Position numbers and translations under genes: made by a program. From contig JAJDEQ010000069.1 in NCBI GenBank assembly GCA_029259695.1, positions 1-64,000 on the forward strand: a stretch of DNA of 64,000 nucleotides, written 5' to 3'. Positions 40,890 to 52,143 of the stretch are shown here, piece by piece. The notes under the pieces were generated by a model, which worked only from the letters and a program-made list of their open reading frames with translations, was not told the DNA's origin and ran no database searches. Source of the DNA: Planctomycetota bacterium (GTDB taxonomy: Bacteria > Planctomycetota > B15-G4). Positions within the stretch are counted from its first letter, which is position 1; every line of letters begins with the position of its first letter.

Positions 40890-42389
40890 ATGACGACGTG
40901 CGTGCAGGGGGTGTTGCGTACGCTGATGGCCGTGACCCTCGTGACGAGTGTGGCGGCGGCGCAGTTCGCGGCCAGCGAGAGCGACAAGGTCAAGGGCAGC
41001 TTCTACGTGCGGAGTTTCGGGGAGCAGGTGGCCGCCGACGGTGACGTGGTCGTCGTCGGTTCGCCCCTCGAGAACCTGTTCAAGGGCAAGGTCTACGTCT
41101 ACCGCGACGTCGCCGGCACGCTGGTGCTGGAACAGGAGATCACCAACCCCGCACCCCAGTCGAATGACCTGTTCGGCGACAGCATCTCGGTGAGTGGGGA
41201 CGTGCTCGCCATCGGCGCCCCGGGCGACCACAACTTCCAGTTCAACGACGACGGCGAGGCCTTCGTCTACCGCTTCGACGGCAACACCTGGCAGCTCGAC
41301 TTCTCGATCGTCGACCGGCCGTTGCAGTACGGCGACGGCGTGGCCGTCGACGGCGACCTGCTGGTCGTCGGTGATCCGGGCTCGGAGCTCGGCGTGCTCC
41401 ACGGAGGCGCCCTCGAGATCTTCCGCTACGACGGCGCCAAGTGGGAACCGGAAGCCACCCTGCGCAGCTTCGTCGTGAACGGTTTCATGGGCGACTGGCT
41501 GGACGTCGAGGACGATTGGATCTTCGCCGGCACGTCCCAGGACGTCGTGGAGGTCTACCACTTCAACGGTTCGGCGTGGACCAACCCCCAGACGCTGCTG
41601 TTCGACAACCGCGTCATCTCCATGGACGGGGACCTGGCCGTGATCGGTCAGTCCGGCGGTGCCCCGGTCCTGCGCCGGCGCTGCGACACGTGGGAGCTGG
41701 AGACGACGTTGACCGAGCCGGTGGAGCCAAGCGCCGGCTCGTTCGCCGGATCGGTCTCCGTGAGCGGTGACGCGATCCTGGTGGGCAACCGCACCGCCAG
41801 CACCGCCTCCTTCCTGGGCGGTTCGGCCCACGTGTTCCGCTCCGACGGTGCCGACTGGGTGCTCGAGCAGACGCTGCTGGCCAGCGACAGTCACGAGAGC
41901 CAGCACTTCGGCAACGCGGTCGCGCTCAGCGGAGATCGCGCCGTCATCGGTGCCCGCCAGGACGACGAGACCTGGCGCAACTCGGGCGCCGCCTATCTCT
42001 TCAACGCCACGCCGCAGACGCCGCGCTGGCAGGACCTGGGATCGGGTCTGTCGGGCGACGAGACACCGGAGCTCTTCGCCAGCGGGACGCTGCTCGCCGG
42101 TGAGTCGGTGAGCTTCGCCACGAGTTGTGCGCAGGCCTCGAGCAGCGCCGCGTTGTTCATCGGACTGACGCGCATCGACGCGCCGTTCAAGGGCGGCGTG
42201 CTCGTGCCGGACGCCGACGTGCTGTTCACCGGATTGCCGGTGGACGGCAACGGCGAGCTCGTGCTGGGCGGCTCCTGGCCGGCCGGAGTTCCGGCCGCGT
42301 TCGAGCTCTTCTTCCAGCTCTGGATCACCGACGCCGGAGCGCCGGTGGGATTGTCCGCCACCAACGCGGTGCTGGCCACGACACCCTGA
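40890..42389 (+). CDS. Exported FG-GAP propeller protein with APFKGG-WPAGVP C-terminal module
   Basis: The ATG has a GGGAGAG site upstream. The signal peptide ends SVAAA|QF. Residues 35-365 form a beta-propeller of about seven FG-GAP units of the V-S-G-D-V-L-A-I-G-A-P type (SVSGDVLAIGAPGDHN, AVDGDLLVVGDPG, SVSGDAILVGNRTAS, ALSGDRAVIGARQD). The last about 100 residues are a separate module, LIGLTRIDAPFKGGVLVPDA then SWPAGVPAAFELFFQLW, ending DAGAPVGLSATNAVL. The same module ends the CRTAC1-like protein at 49733, so it may be a sorting or surface-attachment domain. Expected: secreted, possibly surface-bound, of unknown ligand. A hairpin follows the stop. Confidence 0.88.
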   Translation: MTTCVQGVLRTLMAVTLVTSVAAAQFAASESDKVKGSFYVRSFGEQVAADGDVVVVGSPLENLFKGKVYVYRDVAGTLVLEQEITNPAPQSNDLFGDSISVSGDVLAIGAPGDHNFQFNDDGEAFVYRFDGNTWQLDFSIVDRPLQYGDGVAVDGDLLVVGDPGSELGVLHGGALEIFRYDGAKWEPEATLRSFVVNGFMGDWLDVEDDWIFAGTSQDVVEVYHFNGSAWTNPQTLLFDNRVISMDGDLAVIGQSGGAPVLRRRCDTWELETTLTEPVEPSAGSFAGSVSVSGDAILVGNRTASTASFLGGSAHVFRSDGADWVLEQTLLASDSHESQHFGNAVALSGDRAVIGARQDDETWRNSGAAYLFNATPQTPRWQDLGSGLSGDETPELFASGTLLAGESVSFATSCAQASSSAALFIGLTRIDAPFKGGVLVPDADVLFTGLPVDGNGELVLGGSWPAGVPAAFELFFQLWITDAGAPVGLSATNAVLATTP

Positions 42390-42393
42390 CGGG

Positions 42394-42412
42394 GGCCGTC
42401 CAGACCACGGCC
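42394..42412 (+). terminator. Hairpin after the FG-GAP propeller gene
   Basis: GGCCGT (42394-42399) pairs with ACGGCC (42407-42412), loop 7 nt, 5 nt after the stop. No T-run. Confidence 0.4.
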
Positions 42413-42548
42413 GACGGATCGCGACGCGCATCGGCGCGGGCGGCGACACATGTGCTCATCACGCGCCGAGGTCGTCGGCGTTCGAGCGGTTGTGTCGCGA
42501 GCATGAGCCGATGAGCTCGTGGGGGAATCCGCACGGTCCGTCGCTAAC

Positions 42549-43571
42549 ATGGCGACCGTGAACGGTGCCGCTGCGCATGCCCTGAAGATCACCGACGTCA
42601 CCAAGCGCTACCGCACGGTGACGGCGGTCGAGCGTCTGTCCTTCTCGGTGGCGCACCAGGAGATCTTCGCCCTGCTGGGGCCCAACGGCGCCGGCAAGAC
42701 GACCACCGTGCGGATGATCCAGGACATCCTGATCCCGGACGAGGGCACGATCGAGTTCGGCATCGAGGGCGCCCGCGGACACTGCCGCCCGGGCCTGGGA
42801 TACCTGCCGGAAGATCGCGGGCTGTACCGCGATCAGCCCATCGGCCGCATCCTCGAGGTCTTCGGCCGCATCCGCGGGATGTCGCGCGCCGACGCCCGCA
42901 GCGAGACGAACGCCTGGCTCGACCGATTCAAGCTGGCTGATCGCAAGGGCGAGAAGCTCGAAGCGCTCAGCAAGGGCAACCAGCAGAAGGTGCAGTTCGC
43001 GGCGGCGATCCTGCACCGCCCGCGCCTCGCCGTGCTCGACGAACCGTTCAGCGGCCTCGACCCCGTCAACCAGGACGTGTTCCTCGACCTGCTGCGTGAG
43101 TTGCGCGACGACGGCATGACGATCCTGCTCAGTGCACATCAGATGGACCTGGTGGAACGTTGCGTCGATCGACTGTTGATCATGGGTGCCGGGCGCTGCC
43201 TGCTGGAAGGCACGATCGACGAGCTGCGGGCACGACGCGCGGGCGCGACGCGCGTGCGGGTCGCGCTCGACGACGGGCAACCACCGACGATCGCAGCGGA
43301 CGACGCGGTGATCAGCTCGATCGAGCGCAGGCAGGACGGAGCCTTCGACGTCCAGGCGCGCGAAGGCGTCGAGTTGCAGGGCCTGCTGGCCGAGGTCTCG
43401 CGCTGGCCGGGTCTGCAGCAGGTTGCCACCGAGCAGCAGCGGCTGCACGAGATCTACGTCGATGTGGTCGCGGCCGCCGGCCTCGATGCGGGAGCTGATG
43501 CCGTCGAACCGGGATCTGGCGAACCCACGGCGGACGCATTGCCGGATGAGCCCGAAGGGAGCGCCACGTGA
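42549..43571 (+). CDS. ABC exporter ATPase (second NatA-like system)
   Basis: The ATG at 42549 gives 340 aa (a GTG at 42558 is a possible alternative). All motifs are present: Walker A (GPNGAGKTTT), Q-loop (GLGYLPEDRGLYRDQP), signature (EALSKGNQQKVQF), Walker B/D-loop (LAVLDEPFSGLDP) and H-loop (LLSAHQMDL). The C-terminal about 110 residues include a domain like that of NatA/DUF4162-type ATPases and an acidic Pro/Glu-rich tail. It is coupled by a 4-nt overlap to the permease downstream. Similar to the ATPase at 30701, but partnered with a different kind of permease. Confidence 0.9.
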   Translation: MATVNGAAAHALKITDVTKRYRTVTAVERLSFSVAHQEIFALLGPNGAGKTTTVRMIQDILIPDEGTIEFGIEGARGHCRPGLGYLPEDRGLYRDQPIGRILEVFGRIRGMSRADARSETNAWLDRFKLADRKGEKLEALSKGNQQKVQFAAAILHRPRLAVLDEPFSGLDPVNQDVFLDLLRELRDDGMTILLSAHQMDLVERCVDRLLIMGAGRCLLEGTIDELRARRAGATRVRVALDDGQPPTIAADDAVISSIERRQDGAFDVQAREGVELQGLLAEVSRWPGLQQVATEQQRLHEIYVDVVAAAGLDAGADAVEPGSGEPTADALPDEPEGSAT

Positions 43572-44800
43572 GTCGCTGGCGCATCACGCTGTTGCTCGCC
43601 TCGTGGGAGTTCCGTCGCTACTTCAAGTGGAAGAGCCAGCTCATCAGCATGGGCATCGGCGTCGTGCTCATGGTGGGGATCGCACTGCTCGGCCCGCGCC
43701 TGGTGCGCGAGACGATCGCGGAGACGATGCTGGTGGGCGTCGTCGGCGAGGCCCCGTTCGCCCTGGCGCCCACGCTCGGCATCGAATGGCGCAGGGGTGA
43801 TGCGAGCGAACTGCGCGCGGCCTACGAGGCGGAGGAGGTGGGCGCGCTGCTGACCCTGCACACCGACTCGGAGGGCACGCTCGAGAGCCGCTCGGAGGGT
43901 GGCTGGGTGCACAGTCTGCAGAACACCCTGGACGACGGACGCAGGCAGTCGCGCCTGGGCGTCCACGGGTTGGACCCCGCCGTGCTCTCCGACGTGATGG
44001 ACTCGTTCGACCTCGAACAGATCGAGACCGGCCCGGACGCCGAGCACGACGCCGAGCACGACCACGAAGCGCAGCATGAGCCGCACAAGCCGCGGCGGTC
44101 GCGCTGGGACAGGATCATCGCGCTGACCATGGTGGGCTTCATGTTCGGCGGCTTGTTCGCCGGCACGGCGCTGTTGTTCTCGGGCATCACGTCGGAGAAG
44201 CAGCAGCTCGTCACGGAGCAGATCGTGGCCGCGGTGCCGCCGCAGACGTGGATCGACGGCAAGATCCTGGGCATCGGCTTCCGGGCCATCACCAGCGCGC
44301 TGGAGATGGTGCTGTGGGGGCTGCTGGGGATGCTCGTGTGGCGTGACTTCGTGAACCCCGAGTTCGTCGGTCTGTCCCACGTCTCACCGGTCTTGTTGCT
44401 CGGCGTCGGCTTGCTGGCGGTCCTGGGCTTCTGCCTGTGGTTCTGCTTCTTCGCCGCGATCGCCGCCACCATCGATGACCCCAACACGTCGGCTCGCGGC
44501 ATGCTGATGCTGGTGCCCATGATCGCGCCGGCGCTGGCCGTGCCCGTCTACCTGCACCCCGACAGCGATCTCTCGCTGGTGCTGAGCCTGCTGCCGCCTA
44601 CGGCGACCATCGCGCTCACCGTGCGCATGGCACTCACCGACGTCGCCGCGTGGCAGTACGTCGTCGCTGTCGTGGGCATGGGATTGACCGTCGCCTTCCT
44701 GCGTCGGGCCGCAGGCAAGGTCTTCGCCATGGCGATCCTGATGCACGGCAAGGAGCCCTCATGGCGCGAGATCTGGCGCGCCGCGCGACGGAGTGCCTGA
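43568..44800 (+). CDS. ABC-2 exporter permease with His-rich loop
   Basis: The GTG start overlaps the ATPase stop by 4 nt. The 410-aa protein has one N-terminal helix (LISMGIGVVLMVGIALLGP), an extracytoplasmic loop of about 130 residues, and then five to six helices (IIALTMVGFMFGGLFAGTAL onward), with the ITSEKQQLVTEQIVAAV coupling element of NatB-type permeases. Just before the first helix of the core is an acidic, His-rich stretch (DAEHDAEHDHEAQHEPHKP, about residues 157-175; nt 44038-44095). Such loops can bind Zn2+, Ni2+ or Cu2+, so metal sensing or metal export is a possibility, but His-rich loops also occur without known metal function. Confidence 0.88.
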   Translation: MSRWRITLLLASWEFRRYFKWKSQLISMGIGVVLMVGIALLGPRLVRETIAETMLVGVVGEAPFALAPTLGIEWRRGDASELRAAYEAEEVGALLTLHTDSEGTLESRSEGGWVHSLQNTLDDGRRQSRLGVHGLDPAVLSDVMDSFDLEQIETGPDAEHDAEHDHEAQHEPHKPRRSRWDRIIALTMVGFMFGGLFAGTALLFSGITSEKQQLVTEQIVAAVPPQTWIDGKILGIGFRAITSALEMVLWGLLGMLVWRDFVNPEFVGLSHVSPVLLLGVGLLAVLGFCLWFCFFAAIAATIDDPNTSARGMLMLVPMIAPALAVPVYLHPDSDLSLVLSLLPPTATIALTVRMALTDVAAWQYVVAVVGMGLTVAFLRRAAGKVFAMAILMHGKEPSWREIWRAARRSA

Positions 44801-44809
44801 GGAGTCCGA

Positions 44810-44827
44810 GGGGCGGTCGGGCGCCCC
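44810..44827. terminator. Hairpin between convergent ABC permease and photolyase genes
   Basis: GGGGCG (44810-44815) pairs with CGCCCC (44822-44827), loop GTCGGG, in the 43-bp gap between two convergent stops. A candidate bidirectional terminator. Confidence 0.45.
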
Positions 44828-44843
44828 GCTCACGGACGGTGTG

Positions 44844-46322
<1,479 letters not shown>

Positions 46323-46471
46323 GCCGGTCTCTTCGTGCCGGGCCGCCGGGCGGATGCGGGGTGTCTTCACGCCGCCCGGGTCCGGCGCCGCTCGTGCGCG
46401 TCAGCATGCCGGCCGCCCGCCCCGTGCGCCCGCCCCGCGGCTCCGCTACGCTGCGTGAGGAGGACGGATCC

Positions 46472-47488
46472 ATGGCCTGGAACCTGGACGTGCTGAAGGC
46501 GGCGTTCGCCGATCGGGAGCTGACGCTCTACCTCGGCGCGGGCGTGAGCGTGCCCAGCGGCCTGCCCAACTGGGATCGCCTGGTGCTGATGATGTACCTG
46601 GCGTCCCTGGCGGAGGGCGCTGAGCAGGACAACCCGTTGCGGGACTGGCGGGTCTTCCCGAACTACCTCGAGGCCATCGCACAGTGGTTGTTGCGCGAGA
46701 GCGTCGACCCGGCCGAGATCACCGCGCAGAAGATCCTGGCCAAGGTCGGCCCGGAACGCTTCATCCCGCTGCTCAAGGAGACGCTCTACGGAACCCTGGA
46801 CAACGGAGGCGAAGCGCCCAACGGGACCCTTGATGGGGTCGGCCGGCTGTGCAACGACACCGGCGCCGGCGTGCGAGCCGTGGTGACGTACAACTACGAC
46901 GACCTCTTGGAGCAGCGGGTGGAGCGCTCCCAGCCGGTGTGGAAGCCCGCTTCGGCACCGGAAGCCGGCAAGTTGCCGGTCTACCACGTGCACGGTTATC
47001 TGCCGCCGGACCGTGGGTCGGCCGCGAGCGAGGGTTCCACCTATCCGGAGCTCGTGCTCACCGAGGAGCAGTTCCACGGCGCGGCAAGCGACGCCTACTC
47101 GTGGTCGAACCTGGTGCAGTTGCGTCAGCTCGGTTCGAACGTGGGACTGATGGTCGGTATGAGTCTGCGCGACCGCAACCTGCGCCGCCTCCTCGATGCC
47201 ATGCGCAAGCTCCAGGATCGCTGCCCCCAGTACGCCGTCCTCAAGCGCGAACTCGACCCGCTCGAGCCCACAGCCATCGCCGAGATCGAGAAGCTCGCGG
47301 CGGAGTACGGTGCCGACCGCAAGCTGGAAGAACGAAGTGCTCGGGAGATCCAGGCCATCTTCGACCGGCTGCGCAGCGACGATCAGCAGCGCACCTCGGT
47401 CGTGCTCGAGGGCCTCGGCGTGGAGGTGCTCTGGGTCGACGACTACGCTGAGATCCCGCGGGTCCTGGCTGCGATCGCCGACGGGTGA
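46472..47488 (+). CDS. SIR2-domain protein (possible NADase-type effector)
   Basis: A GAGGAGG site precedes the ATG at 46472; the product is 338 aa with no signal peptide. SIR2-like motifs appear in order: LTLYLGAGVSVPSGLPNWDR with the NAD-binding GAGxS at 22-26; VVTYNYDDLLEQ (the T-x-N-x-D region, 138-149); PVYHVHGYLP with the candidate catalytic His174-Gly175; LVLTEEQFHGAASDAYSWSN; and NVGLMVGMSLRDRNLRRLLD, the region typical of the SIR2_2-type families found in anti-phage systems. The remaining about 80 residues are helical. In Thoeris, DSR and SIR2-HerA systems such domains destroy NAD during infection; here the partner encoded with a 4-nt overlap is a TVP38-type membrane protein instead. 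A cellular deacylase-like or non-defence role is possible too. Confidence 0.85.
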   Translation: MAWNLDVLKAAFADRELTLYLGAGVSVPSGLPNWDRLVLMMYLASLAEGAEQDNPLRDWRVFPNYLEAIAQWLLRESVDPAEITAQKILAKVGPERFIPLLKETLYGTLDNGGEAPNGTLDGVGRLCNDTGAGVRAVVTYNYDDLLEQRVERSQPVWKPASAPEAGKLPVYHVHGYLPPDRGSAASEGSTYPELVLTEEQFHGAASDAYSWSNLVQLRQLGSNVGLMVGMSLRDRNLRRLLDAMRKLQDRCPQYAVLKRELDPLEPTAIAEIEKLAAEYGADRKLEERSAREIQAIFDRLRSDDQQRTSVVLEGLGVEVLWVDDYAEIPRVLAAIADG

Positions 47489-48204
47489 CGTTCGGCGCTG
47501 ATCGCCTCGTCGCCGGCGTGCGCGCGTTGGGCGCGCTCGGACCGCTCGCGTTGTTCGTCGTCGTCGCGCCCGCGCTCGGCGCCATGCTGCTCGTGGTGAC
47601 CGAGCAGCACTGGTTCGGGCCGCTCGAAGGCATGGGCTTCGGCGCCGTGCCGCTCTTCCTCGCGGCCTCGATCATCCTGGCGGGATTGTCGTTCGTGCCC
47701 ACCCATGCGGTCTCGCTGGTGGGCGGCATGTTGTTCGGCGCGACGGCCGGCTCGCTGCTCGCCATGGCGGGGGTGACGGGCGCCGCGCTGCTCGGCTACC
47801 TGGCCCTGCGTCGCGTGGTGGGCGATCGAGCCCTGGCGGGCCTGGAGTGCCGGCCGGGCGCGGCGGCCGTCCACCGGGCATTGGTGCACGGCGGGGCGCG
47901 CCGCACGTTTGCGCTCGTCGCGTTGGTGCGACTCTCGCCGGTGATGCCCTTCGCCGGCACCAATCTCCTGCTCGCCGCGGCCGGCATGGGCCTGCGTGAC
48001 TTCCTGCTGGGCTCGATCGTGGGCCTCGCTCCGCGCGTCGTGGCCGTGGCGGTGGCCGGCGCGGGGCTGGCCAGCCTCGATCTCGATCGGGCGGCGGACG
48101 CACGCGTCGCGCTGCTGGGGGCCGTCGCGACCGTCGCCGCCCTGTGGGTCATCGGGCGCGTGGCCCGGTCTGCCCTGCGACAGGCGGCCGTGCTCACGCC
48201 GTAG
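47485..48204 (+). CDS. TVP38/TMEM64 (VTT/DedA-like) membrane protein
   Basis: The GTG start overlaps the SIR2 stop by 4 nt (GTGA), so the two are translationally coupled. The 239-aa protein has about six transmembrane segments. The core GMLFGATAGSLLAMAGVTGA followed by ALVRLSPVMPFAGTNLLLAA (F-x-R-x-x-P-x-x-P pattern; the re-entrant loop of VTT-domain proteins) identifies the family. Members are thought to move or scramble lipids or to serve in envelope homeostasis. Its stop overlaps by 11 bp the end of the convergent CbpM-like gene. Confidence 0.85.
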   Translation: MTFGADRLVAGVRALGALGPLALFVVVAPALGAMLLVVTEQHWFGPLEGMGFGAVPLFLAASIILAGLSFVPTHAVSLVGGMLFGATAGSLLAMAGVTGAALLGYLALRRVVGDRALAGLECRPGAAAVHRALVHGGARRTFALVALVRLSPVMPFAGTNLLLAAAGMGLRDFLLGSIVGLAPRVVAVAVAGAGLASLDLDRAADARVALLGAVATVAALWVIGRVARSALRQAAVLTP

Positions 48205-48460
48205 CCGGGGCGTCCCCGTCGAGCAGGCGGGCGATGCCGGGCAGGTTGATGCCCTGCTGTCGCTCGAGGCGCAGGATCAGCGCCACCCGATCGAGCATGC
48301 TGACCGACACGACCAGCAACCGCTCCACCCGCTCGCCCGGTCCCAGCAAGCCGAGCGTGTAGACCTCCTCGATCCAGGCCAGCTCCACCTCGTAGCACTC
48401 GGCCACGGTGGCGATCGACACGTAGGTCTCGCCGTGCAGTTCGATCGTGCGCCAGGTCAT
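48194..48460 (-). CDS. cbpM: CbpM-like chaperone modulator (MerR-type helix-turn-helix fold)
   Basis: The 88-aa protein starts with [20 protein letters not shown], then [17 protein letters not shown], and a helical tail ([29 protein letters not shown]), the CbpM pattern: a MerR-like winged fold without a DNA-binding role. CbpM binds the J domain of CbpA and inhibits it. The partner is right there: its ATG overlaps the J-protein stop by 4 nt. The symbol is by analogy. Confidence 0.75.
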   Translation of the reverse strand: MTWRTIELHGETYVSIATVAECYEVELAWIEEVYTLGLLGPGERVERLLVVSVSMLDRVALILRLERQQGINLPGIARLLDGDAPATA

Positions 48461-49533
48461 GAGCTGGCCTCCCGGCAGCCGCCTGTGACCTCGCTCGGTC
48501 CCGCTCCGTCCATGGCGCGCAGCAACTCGCGTTGACGCTCGTTGAGCGGGTGGGGCAACACGAGACGGATCACCGCGTGGAAGTCACCGCGTTCGCCGGG
48601 GGCCGTGCCTGCACCGACGTGCGCGCTGCCGCCGGCCCGCCTGTCGCCCGAGCCGCCGAGTCCCTGGCCCTTCAGGCGCATGCGCGTGCCGGCGCGGGTG
48701 TTGGCCGGGATCGTGAGCTGGACCACGCCCGTGGGGGTGCGCACGTCCAGCTTGCCGCCGAAGGTCGCCTCCCACGGCGCCACCGCCACGTCTGCTTCCA
48801 CGTCGCGACCGCTCACGCGGTAGGTCTCGTCGGACACGAGGCGCAACGTGAGGTGGAGGTCACCGGGTTCGGCCGGGGCTTGTCCGGGTTCCCCCAAGCC
48901 CTTCAGGCGCAGTGTCATGCCATCCTCGACCTTGTTCGGGATCTTGAGTTCGACCTGTCTGGGTCGGCGCACGCTCCCCAGCCCGGCGCAGGTGGGACAG
49001 ACGTGCTCGCCGATCAGGCCCACGCCGCCGCAGCGCGGACAGGCGGCCGCAGCGTCCAGTTCGAACGACCGGCTGCCGCCCCGGATCGCGTCGCCCACGC
49101 TCAGGTGCAGCTCGGCTCGGACGTCGGCACCGCGCATGCGGAAGCGGGCGTGCCGCGCGTCGCGATCGCCGAAGTCGGCGCGGAACTGCTCGCCGAACAT
49201 GCTGCGGAAGAAGTCGGAGAAGCCGCCGCCGCCGCCGAAGGCCTGTTCGAACTCCGCTTGGCTCATGCCGCCCTGGTCAGGCGGCGGCTCGAAGTCCTGG
49301 CCTTGTTGCCAGTGCTCTCCGAAGCGGTCGTAGCGCTTGCGCTTCTCCGGATCGGAGAGCACTTCGTAGGCTTCGTTGGCCTGGGTGAAGCGTTGCTTGG
49401 CGGCTTCGCGCTCGTCCTCGGGATGGCGGTCGGGATGCCACTTGAGCGCGAGGCGCCGGTAGGCCTGCTTGATCGCCTTCGGGTCGGCGTCGCGGGGGAC
49501 GTCGAGCACCTTGTAGTAGTCCTGGAACTTCAC
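48457..49533 (-). CDS. DnaJ/CbpA-type co-chaperone with half zinc finger
   Basis: The GTG at 49533 has GGAG 5-6 nt upstream; product 358 aa. J domain residues 1-70 ([20 protein letters not shown], with HPD at 33-35 and [20 protein letters not shown]), then a Gly/Phe-rich linker with [18 protein letters not shown], then the C-terminal substrate-binding domains ([18 protein letters not shown] and [20 protein letters not shown] ... [19 protein letters not shown]). Between them are only two CxxC elements (ACPRCGG and VCPTCAGLG), half of the four found in canonical DnaJ, whereas CbpA lacks zinc sites entirely. It is therefore intermediate between DnaJ and CbpA. It activates DnaK ATPase; regulation by the CbpM-like protein is likely. 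Confidence 0.9.
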   Translation of the reverse strand: MKFQDYYKVLDVPRDADPKAIKQAYRRLALKWHPDRHPEDEREAAKQRFTQANEAYEVLSDPEKRKRYDRFGEHWQQGQDFEPPPDQGGMSQAEFEQAFGGGGGFSDFFRSMFGEQFRADFGDRDARHARFRMRGADVRAELHLSVGDAIRGGSRSFELDAAAACPRCGGVGLIGEHVCPTCAGLGSVRRPRQVELKIPNKVEDGMTLRLKGLGEPGQAPAEPGDLHLTLRLVSDETYRVSGRDVEADVAVAPWEATFGGKLDVRTPTGVVQLTIPANTRAGTRMRLKGQGLGGSGDRRAGGSAHVGAGTAPGERGDFHAVIRLVLPHPLNERQRELLRAMDGAGPSEVTGGCREASS

Positions 49534-49732
49534 CGGGTCTCCGCCACGGCGCCGTGCGGGTCGGCGCTTGCGACGCAGGTTAGCGGATCGCTTCGGCGCA
49601 CGGCGAGCCCCGGCGGCCGCGCGGCGTGTGTCGTGAACTGCCCGCCGCCGGACCGGTTGACCGCCGCGGGGCCGGTTGCCCGCCCCCGGACGCCGACCCC
49701 GCAGGGTCGGTCGCCCGGGTGGGTGCGGCAGG

Positions 49733-52081
49733 CTACGGCGTGAGGCCCGACAGCCCGTTGCTGGCCGAGAAGCCGACCGGGCCGACCGCGTCCACCACCC
49801 AGTACTGCATGAAGATGGCGAAGCCGGAGGGCACGCCCGCGGGCCAGGTGGAGCTGATCGGCAGGTCGCCCGTGGGGCTGGTCGGCAGCGGGAGCACCAG
49901 GCTGGGCGGTCCCACGTTGGGCACCAGGCGGCCGCCCTTGAACGGCGCGTAGAGCGGCGCGAAGCCCACCACCAGGTACGCGGTCGAGTTCTCGAGCGCG
50001 CCCGACAGCGTGATGTCGAGCGGACTGCTGCGACCCAGGGTGCCGGTGCCGGTGAGCGTGGGCACGCCGTGTGTGCCGGCCAGGCCGAGACCGATGTCGC
50101 AGAACGAATCGGGCACGAGGGCGCGCAGCAACATCTCGTCACGGGAGTCGAGCAGGCCGTTGCCGTCGACGTCGGCCAGCACGCGCCAGGGCCAGGTGGC
50201 CGGCACGCTGACGTCCACCAGGGCTTCGTCGACCCGGCTCAGGCTGAACAGCGCGACGTCGTCGCAGTCCACGTCGAGGTCGCCGTCGAGGTCGCCGGTG
50301 GCGTCGGCGCCGCGGGCGATGGACTGGATGCCGTTGAGGCCCGGCCCGCCGCCCGGCAGCACGCTGTGCGCACCGTCGGCCCAGCGCACCACCGCGTAGT
50401 CGGCGTCCGCCGCTCCGAGACCGAAGTGCAGCCGGCTGGGCTCCTGTCCGAGGTAGCTGCTGCCGGTGATCACCTCGTCCATCTGCTGCTCGCCGGTCGG
50501 GCCGCCGGTGCGCACGAAGACCCGCGCGCCCACGGTGGCCAGACTGCCGCCGGCCTCGGTCAGGTCGAGCTGCAGCCAGTTGTTCGCATTGGACAACGTG
50601 TTCAAGTAGACGGCCGCGTCGAGCCGGTCGACCGGGTGCGGCGGCGAACCGCCCGAGCGCGTGAACACGCAGTCGAGGTCACCGTCGTTGTCGAAGTCGA
50701 ACGCCACCAGGCTGCGCGCCGTGTCCCAGCACCCGCCGAGCCCGCTCGCGTCCGGCAGGAAGGGCGTCAGCTCCTCCCACTCGGGCGACGGGTTGGTGTG
50801 CGTCACGTCGGGGTACAGGTTGCGCCACACGTTGTTGGTCGCGACGAACTGCGCCATGCCGCGGGCCAGCAGCAGGTCCGGGTCCCCGTCGTTGTCGAGG
50901 TCGGGGAACACGACGCCCCAGCCCACGCCGTCCGAGAACGTGGTGACACCCGTCGACCCGCCGATGTACGAGAACTGGATGCCGGCGCCGCCGATCGAAT
51001 GGTCGGTGTCGTTGCGGTAGAAGGCGTCCTTCTTCCACTCGTTGTCGGTGCCCGGGTTGGTCAGGTAGAAGTCCAGGTCGCCGTCGTTGTCGATGTCCGA
51101 CATGTTGGCGCCCATCTCGTGACCCCAGGCGCTGCCGGGAATCGGTTCGGGCCCGTTGAAGTTCATGCCGACTGCCGTGGCGATGTTGGGCGCGAAGGTG
51201 CCGTCGCCGTTGTTGAGCAGCAGCTCGTCCTCACCGGCTTCGATGTTGATGTGCAGGTCGATCCAGCCGTCGCGATCGACGTCGGTCCAGGTCGGTTGCC
51301 AGACCCAGCCGAAGCCCACACCGTCCAGGCCGGCTTCGAGCGTGGCGTCCTCGAACAGGCGCGGCGAGTAGTCGGGCTCGCCCAGGTCGGGCGCCGGGTT
51401 GGGGACGTTCTTCCACAGCCGGAACTGGTCCTCGTCGTAGCCGATCAGCTGGTTGTTGCGGTGCCAGTAGGTGACGACCACGTCGAGGTAGCCGTCGTTG
51501 TTGTAGTCGGCCACCGCAGCGCCGCCGGGGTCGCCCACGGTCGTGGTCTCGACCGTGGCTGCGAGCGGGAAGCCGCCCACGCCGGCGGTCACGTCGGTGA
51601 AGGTGAAGCTGGCGCCGGCACCGTCGTTGCGGAAGAAGCTGTACAGGTCCAGGTTCTGGTACGGCTTGCTCGGGTAGCCGAACGTCATCAGGTCGTTGTC
51701 GCCGTCGTTGTCGTAGTCGAAGAACAGCGAGTTGCCGCGACGCTTGGAGGGTTCGTCGATGCCGTGGGCGGCCGCGCCCTCGGTGAACGTGCCGTCGTGG
51801 TTGTTCAGGTAGTAGTGGTTGGGGCGGCCCTCGATGCCGCAGAACATCATGTCCTGGAAGCCGTCGTTGTTGACGTCGGCGACGGACACACCGGTTGCCT
51901 CGGCGACGAAGTCGCTGATCGGCAGGTACTCGTAGGTGGTGCCCGGGTGGAGTGGGTCGCCCGCGTCGCTGATGCGGATCAGGTCGAAGTCGAGCGGGCC
52001 GCCGTTCAGTTGGAAGCCGGCGGCGGGGCCCGCCAGGGCGCACAGCGCCAGGGCGAGCGGGACGAGGTGGAGACGGTTCAT
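49733..52081 (-). CDS. Exported CRTAC1-like FG-GAP/UnbV protein with shared C-terminal module
   Basis: From ATG 52081 the product is 782 aa with a signal peptide ([18 protein letters not shown] ... AAG|FQ); ATG 52144, overlapping the previous stop by 1 nt, would add 21 residues. Many VCBS/FG-GAP units follow ([62 protein letters not shown]). An ASPIC/UnbV domain spans about 500-570 ([40 protein letters not shown]). A dockerin-like pair ([30 protein letters not shown]) lies near 595-655, and the C-terminal module [12 protein letters not shown] then [18 protein letters not shown] runs to the stop. The FG-GAP/UnbV combination is CRTAC1-like. Probably a calcium-binding surface or extracellular protein, co-transcribed with the di-haem gene. 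Confidence 0.88.
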   Translation of the reverse strand: MNRLHLVPLALALCALAGPAAGFQLNGGPLDFDLIRISDAGDPLHPGTTYEYLPISDFVAEATGVSVADVNNDGFQDMMFCGIEGRPNHYYLNNHDGTFTEGAAAHGIDEPSKRRGNSLFFDYDNDGDNDLMTFGYPSKPYQNLDLYSFFRNDGAGASFTFTDVTAGVGGFPLAATVETTTVGDPGGAAVADYNNDGYLDVVVTYWHRNNQLIGYDEDQFRLWKNVPNPAPDLGEPDYSPRLFEDATLEAGLDGVGFGWVWQPTWTDVDRDGWIDLHINIEAGEDELLLNNGDGTFAPNIATAVGMNFNGPEPIPGSAWGHEMGANMSDIDNDGDLDFYLTNPGTDNEWKKDAFYRNDTDHSIGGAGIQFSYIGGSTGVTTFSDGVGWGVVFPDLDNDGDPDLLLARGMAQFVATNNVWRNLYPDVTHTNPSPEWEELTPFLPDASGLGGCWDTARSLVAFDFDNDGDLDCVFTRSGGSPPHPVDRLDAAVYLNTLSNANNWLQLDLTEAGGSLATVGARVFVRTGGPTGEQQMDEVITGSSYLGQEPSRLHFGLGAADADYAVVRWADGAHSVLPGGGPGLNGIQSIARGADATGDLDGDLDVDCDDVALFSLSRVDEALVDVSVPATWPWRVLADVDGNGLLDSRDEMLLRALVPDSFCDIGLGLAGTHGVPTLTGTGTLGRSSPLDITLSGALENSTAYLVVGFAPLYAPFKGGRLVPNVGPPSLVLPLPTSPTGDLPISSTWPAGVPSGFAIFMQYWVVDAVGPVGFSASNGLSGLTP

Positions 52082-52143
52082 CGCGGAGTCCAAGTGCTTC
52101 GGCGAACGGTTCGTGAGCGGGTGGGACGTCGTCGGGAGTGTCA

